From an uncultured Paracoccaceae bacterium (GTDB lineage: Bacteria > Pseudomonadota > Alphaproteobacteria > Rhodobacterales > Rhodobacteraceae), in contig OY288147.1 of assembly GCA_958439195.1 (NCBI GenBank), forward strand, positions 1-64,000: DNA of 64,000 nt, in the 5' to 3' direction. A program made the position numbers and the translations under genes. Below the pieces are notes generated by a model. It made no database searches, was not told where the DNA came from, and saw only the letters and a program-made list of their open reading frames with translations. Below, in pieces: positions 62,441-64,000 of this stretch (its first letter is position 1; each line of letters starts with the position of its first letter).

Positions 62441-64000
62441 ATGAACAAGGCAGTAACGGACGGGCTGGTGCTGATGCCCCCGGCATTTGAGGCTGGGCTG
62501 AATCTCTGGTCGCGCGAAGATGGGCGGCCCGGTCAAGGGTCTTGGGCAAATCAGCCAAATGCTGCCTTCGTTCCAGCGGATCAGGATTTCGGCGGCTGTC
62601 TCGAAGTGCAGAAATCGACTGCAACACTGAAGCTGCGGTCCTTTCAGCAAATCCCCTTTCTGCCGGGCATGTATCTGCGCGTGACTGCGCGGGTGAAATG
62701 CCTGTCCGGACCATTTCCCGGCGTCCGGATCGCCGCCTTTGCCGCTGCTGCCAACGGGTCGAACGTCGCCTCGGCCACCCAGATCGGCGCCACTGTCGCC
62801 ATCACGCAATATGGCCAGGTCGTCACAGTCACCGCCATAATCGGATCGGGCAATCGCGGCGGCGTGGATATGGTCTGGGGCACCACCCCCGCCTTTGGCC
62901 ATATCGGCATGGATCTGACAGGTGCCGTCGGCGGCATTGTCCGTATCGACGACATCCAGATCGAAGATGCCACCGATGTCTTTCATCGCAACATGATGAC
63001 CTGGGTCGATGTGCGCGACTTTGGCGCAAAGGGTGACGGCATCACCGACGACACCGCCGCGTTCGAGGCCGCCGATGGTGCCGCGGGACAAAGATCCGTC
63101 CTCGTCTCGGCGGGCATCTATCGGCTGGCTGGCAACGTCACCTTTGAAAGCGATGTGCGCTTTGAAGGCACCGTCACGATGGCACCCAACATCCGCCTGT
63201 CCTGCACCCGCAACTTCGACCTGAACACCTATGCCGCCGCTTTTGGCGGTGAAGAAGCCGGGTTCCGCAAGGCCATTCAGGCGCTGTTTTTCTTTACCGA
63301 TCATGTCGAACTGGATCTGTCAGGCCGCCGTGTCGCCCTTACCGCCCCGGTCGAGGTGCAGACCATCGCCGGGCTGTCCAGCTTCCATCAGCGGCGCATC
63401 ATCAGAAACGGCCAGCTTGAGGCCGTCGCAAACGCGGCATGGAACACGGCGACCGCCACCTCTGTCGCAACCTACGCCGTTTCCTCCCCCACGACGCTGA
63501 CCGCTGTTGCCAACATCGCCAACATCCCCGTTGGCGCCCGGATCAGCGGAACCGGTGTCGGACGTGAGGTGTATGTCCGGTCTGTCAACGTTTCTGCCGC
63601 GACGCTGGAACTTAGCCAGCCGCTTTTCGCGGCAGCAGGAACCCGAACCTTCACGTTTGAACGGTATCGCTATCTGGTTGACCTGAGCGGTTTCGAAAAC
63701 CTGAGCCGGATTGAATTCCGTGAGATCGAATTTGATTGTGGCGGCATTTCAAGCGGCCTCATGCTGTCGAAGATTGGCCTTGCCATGCGGGTGGACAACT
63801 GCGTCTTCAACCGCCCGCGTGACCGGGGGATCACCTCGATCGGCACCGGCTGCCAGGGCTTGATGGTCGACAACTGCCAATTCCAATCCAACGAACTGGA
63901 CATCCCCGCGCAGGACCGCACGACGGTTGCACTGAATGTGAATGCCAACGATTCAAAGATCCGCGCCAACCGGATCGTGCGCTTTGCGACATTCGCCGTC
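62441..64000 (+). CDS. Pectate-lyase-3/GH28-related right-handed beta-helix protein (partial)
   Basis: The frame stays open through the end of the window (520 codons seen), so the C terminus is missing. Residues about 10-170 form a beta-sandwich-like N-terminal region. At about 185-205 comes VDVRDFGAKGDGITDDTAAF, the classic start of the pectate lyase superfamily 3 beta-helix, followed by repeated beta-helix coils with FRKAIQALFFF and DLSGFENLSRIEFREIEFDCGG. No signal peptide is visible, resembling phage-tail-spike or EPS-active proteins exported by other routes. GAGGG is upstream of tandem ATGs at 62438 and 62441; a small hairpin (62414-62430) lies just before it. Confidence 0.82.
   Translation, partial: MNKAVTDGLVLMPPAFEAGLNLWSREDGRPGQGSWANQPNAAFVPADQDFGGCLEVQKSTATLKLRSFQQIPFLPGMYLRVTARVKCLSGPFPGVRIAAFAAAANGSNVASATQIGATVAITQYGQVVTVTAIIGSGNRGGVDMVWGTTPAFGHIGMDLTGAVGGIVRIDDIQIEDATDVFHRNMMTWVDVRDFGAKGDGITDDTAAFEAADGAAGQRSVLVSAGIYRLAGNVTFESDVRFEGTVTMAPNIRLSCTRNFDLNTYAAAFGGEEAGFRKAIQALFFFTDHVELDLSGRRVALTAPVEVQTIAGLSSFHQRRIIRNGQLEAVANAAWNTATATSVATYAVSSPTTLTAVANIANIPVGARISGTGVGREVYVRSVNVSAATLELSQPLFAAAGTRTFTFERYRYLVDLSGFENLSRIEFREIEFDCGGISSGLMLSKIGLAMRVDNCVFNRPRDRGITSIGTGCQGLMVDNCQFQSNELDIPAQDRTTVALNVNANDSKIRANRIVRFATFAV

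Overview
The window is GC-rich alphaproteobacterial chromosome and most resembles Rhodobacteraceae. The pointers are housekeeping genes of that type (a class I lysyl-tRNA synthetase, an FYDLN-type TIGR02300 protein, EttA, NadD, a PBP4-type DacB), a TctDE/TctCBA tricarboxylate module and an ExoD protein. I saw no insertion sequence, integrase, phage gene or CRISPR array. Species cannot be named from the sequence alone.

Layout. (1) 1-3.3 kb: MFS transporter, GntR regulator, YgjP-like metallopeptidase, FYDLN protein, and tRNA-Ala(GGC) with a good terminator. (2) 3.4-45.6 kb: a large exopolysaccharide locus. It contains an outer-membrane beta-barrel, a Wza-like export protein, a Wzc/GumC-like chain-length protein with a separate BY-kinase, an ExeA/XrtA-type AAA ATPase, a PglC/WbaP-type initiating sugar transferase, three GT2, one GT4 and one WecB/TagA/CpsF glycosyltransferase, an O-antigen ligase/polymerase, a PglK-like ABC transporter, a CE4 deacetylase, a FemAB/BcsL-type acyltransferase, a serine-acetyltransferase-like hexapeptide protein, an AMP ligase/ACP/PLP-decarboxylase trio known from exosortase-A loci, and a secreted glycosidase-like protein. 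(3) Embedded at 5.8-18.4 kb: a compact hybrid PKS/NRPS with its own phosphopantetheinyl transferase and an SGNH-type hydrolase. Beyond the ABC transporter (18.6-20.4 kb), at 20.7-23.3 kb, lies an adenylation-carrier-membrane acyltransferase fusion. (4) 45.9-52.2 kb: TctCBA transporter, an extra solute-binding protein and the TctD/TctE two-component system. (5) 52.2-64 kb: ExoD, adenine deaminase, an EamA exporter, EttA, NadD, DacB, a TerB-like protein, LysS, a DUF4864 protein, and the N-terminal part of a pectate-lyase-fold protein cut by the window edge.

The most interesting hypothesis joins parts 2 and 3. The NRPS has the order formyltransferase, degenerate half-condensation region, adenylation domain interrupted by a luciferase-like monooxygenase, and carrier protein; its specificity code is close to that for glycine. 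It could start a chain that the KS-AT-KR-DH-ACP-TE PKS extends once and releases as a small acid. The adenylation-carrier-acyltransferase fusion, which resembles a one-protein DltA/DltC/DltB logic, could then reactivate an acid and place it on the polysaccharide or its lipid-linked precursor. The sequence shows the domains and their proximity; the pathway is inference.

Several intergenic spaces of the polysaccharide locus carry AT-rich TTAA dyads. One matches the CtrA consensus TTAA-N7-TTAAC, and a separate TATTAAT-N4-ATG-like element recurs before four genes. These suggest shared control but are untested. Starts were chosen from ribosome binding sites and protein homology where the longest reading frame looked too long.
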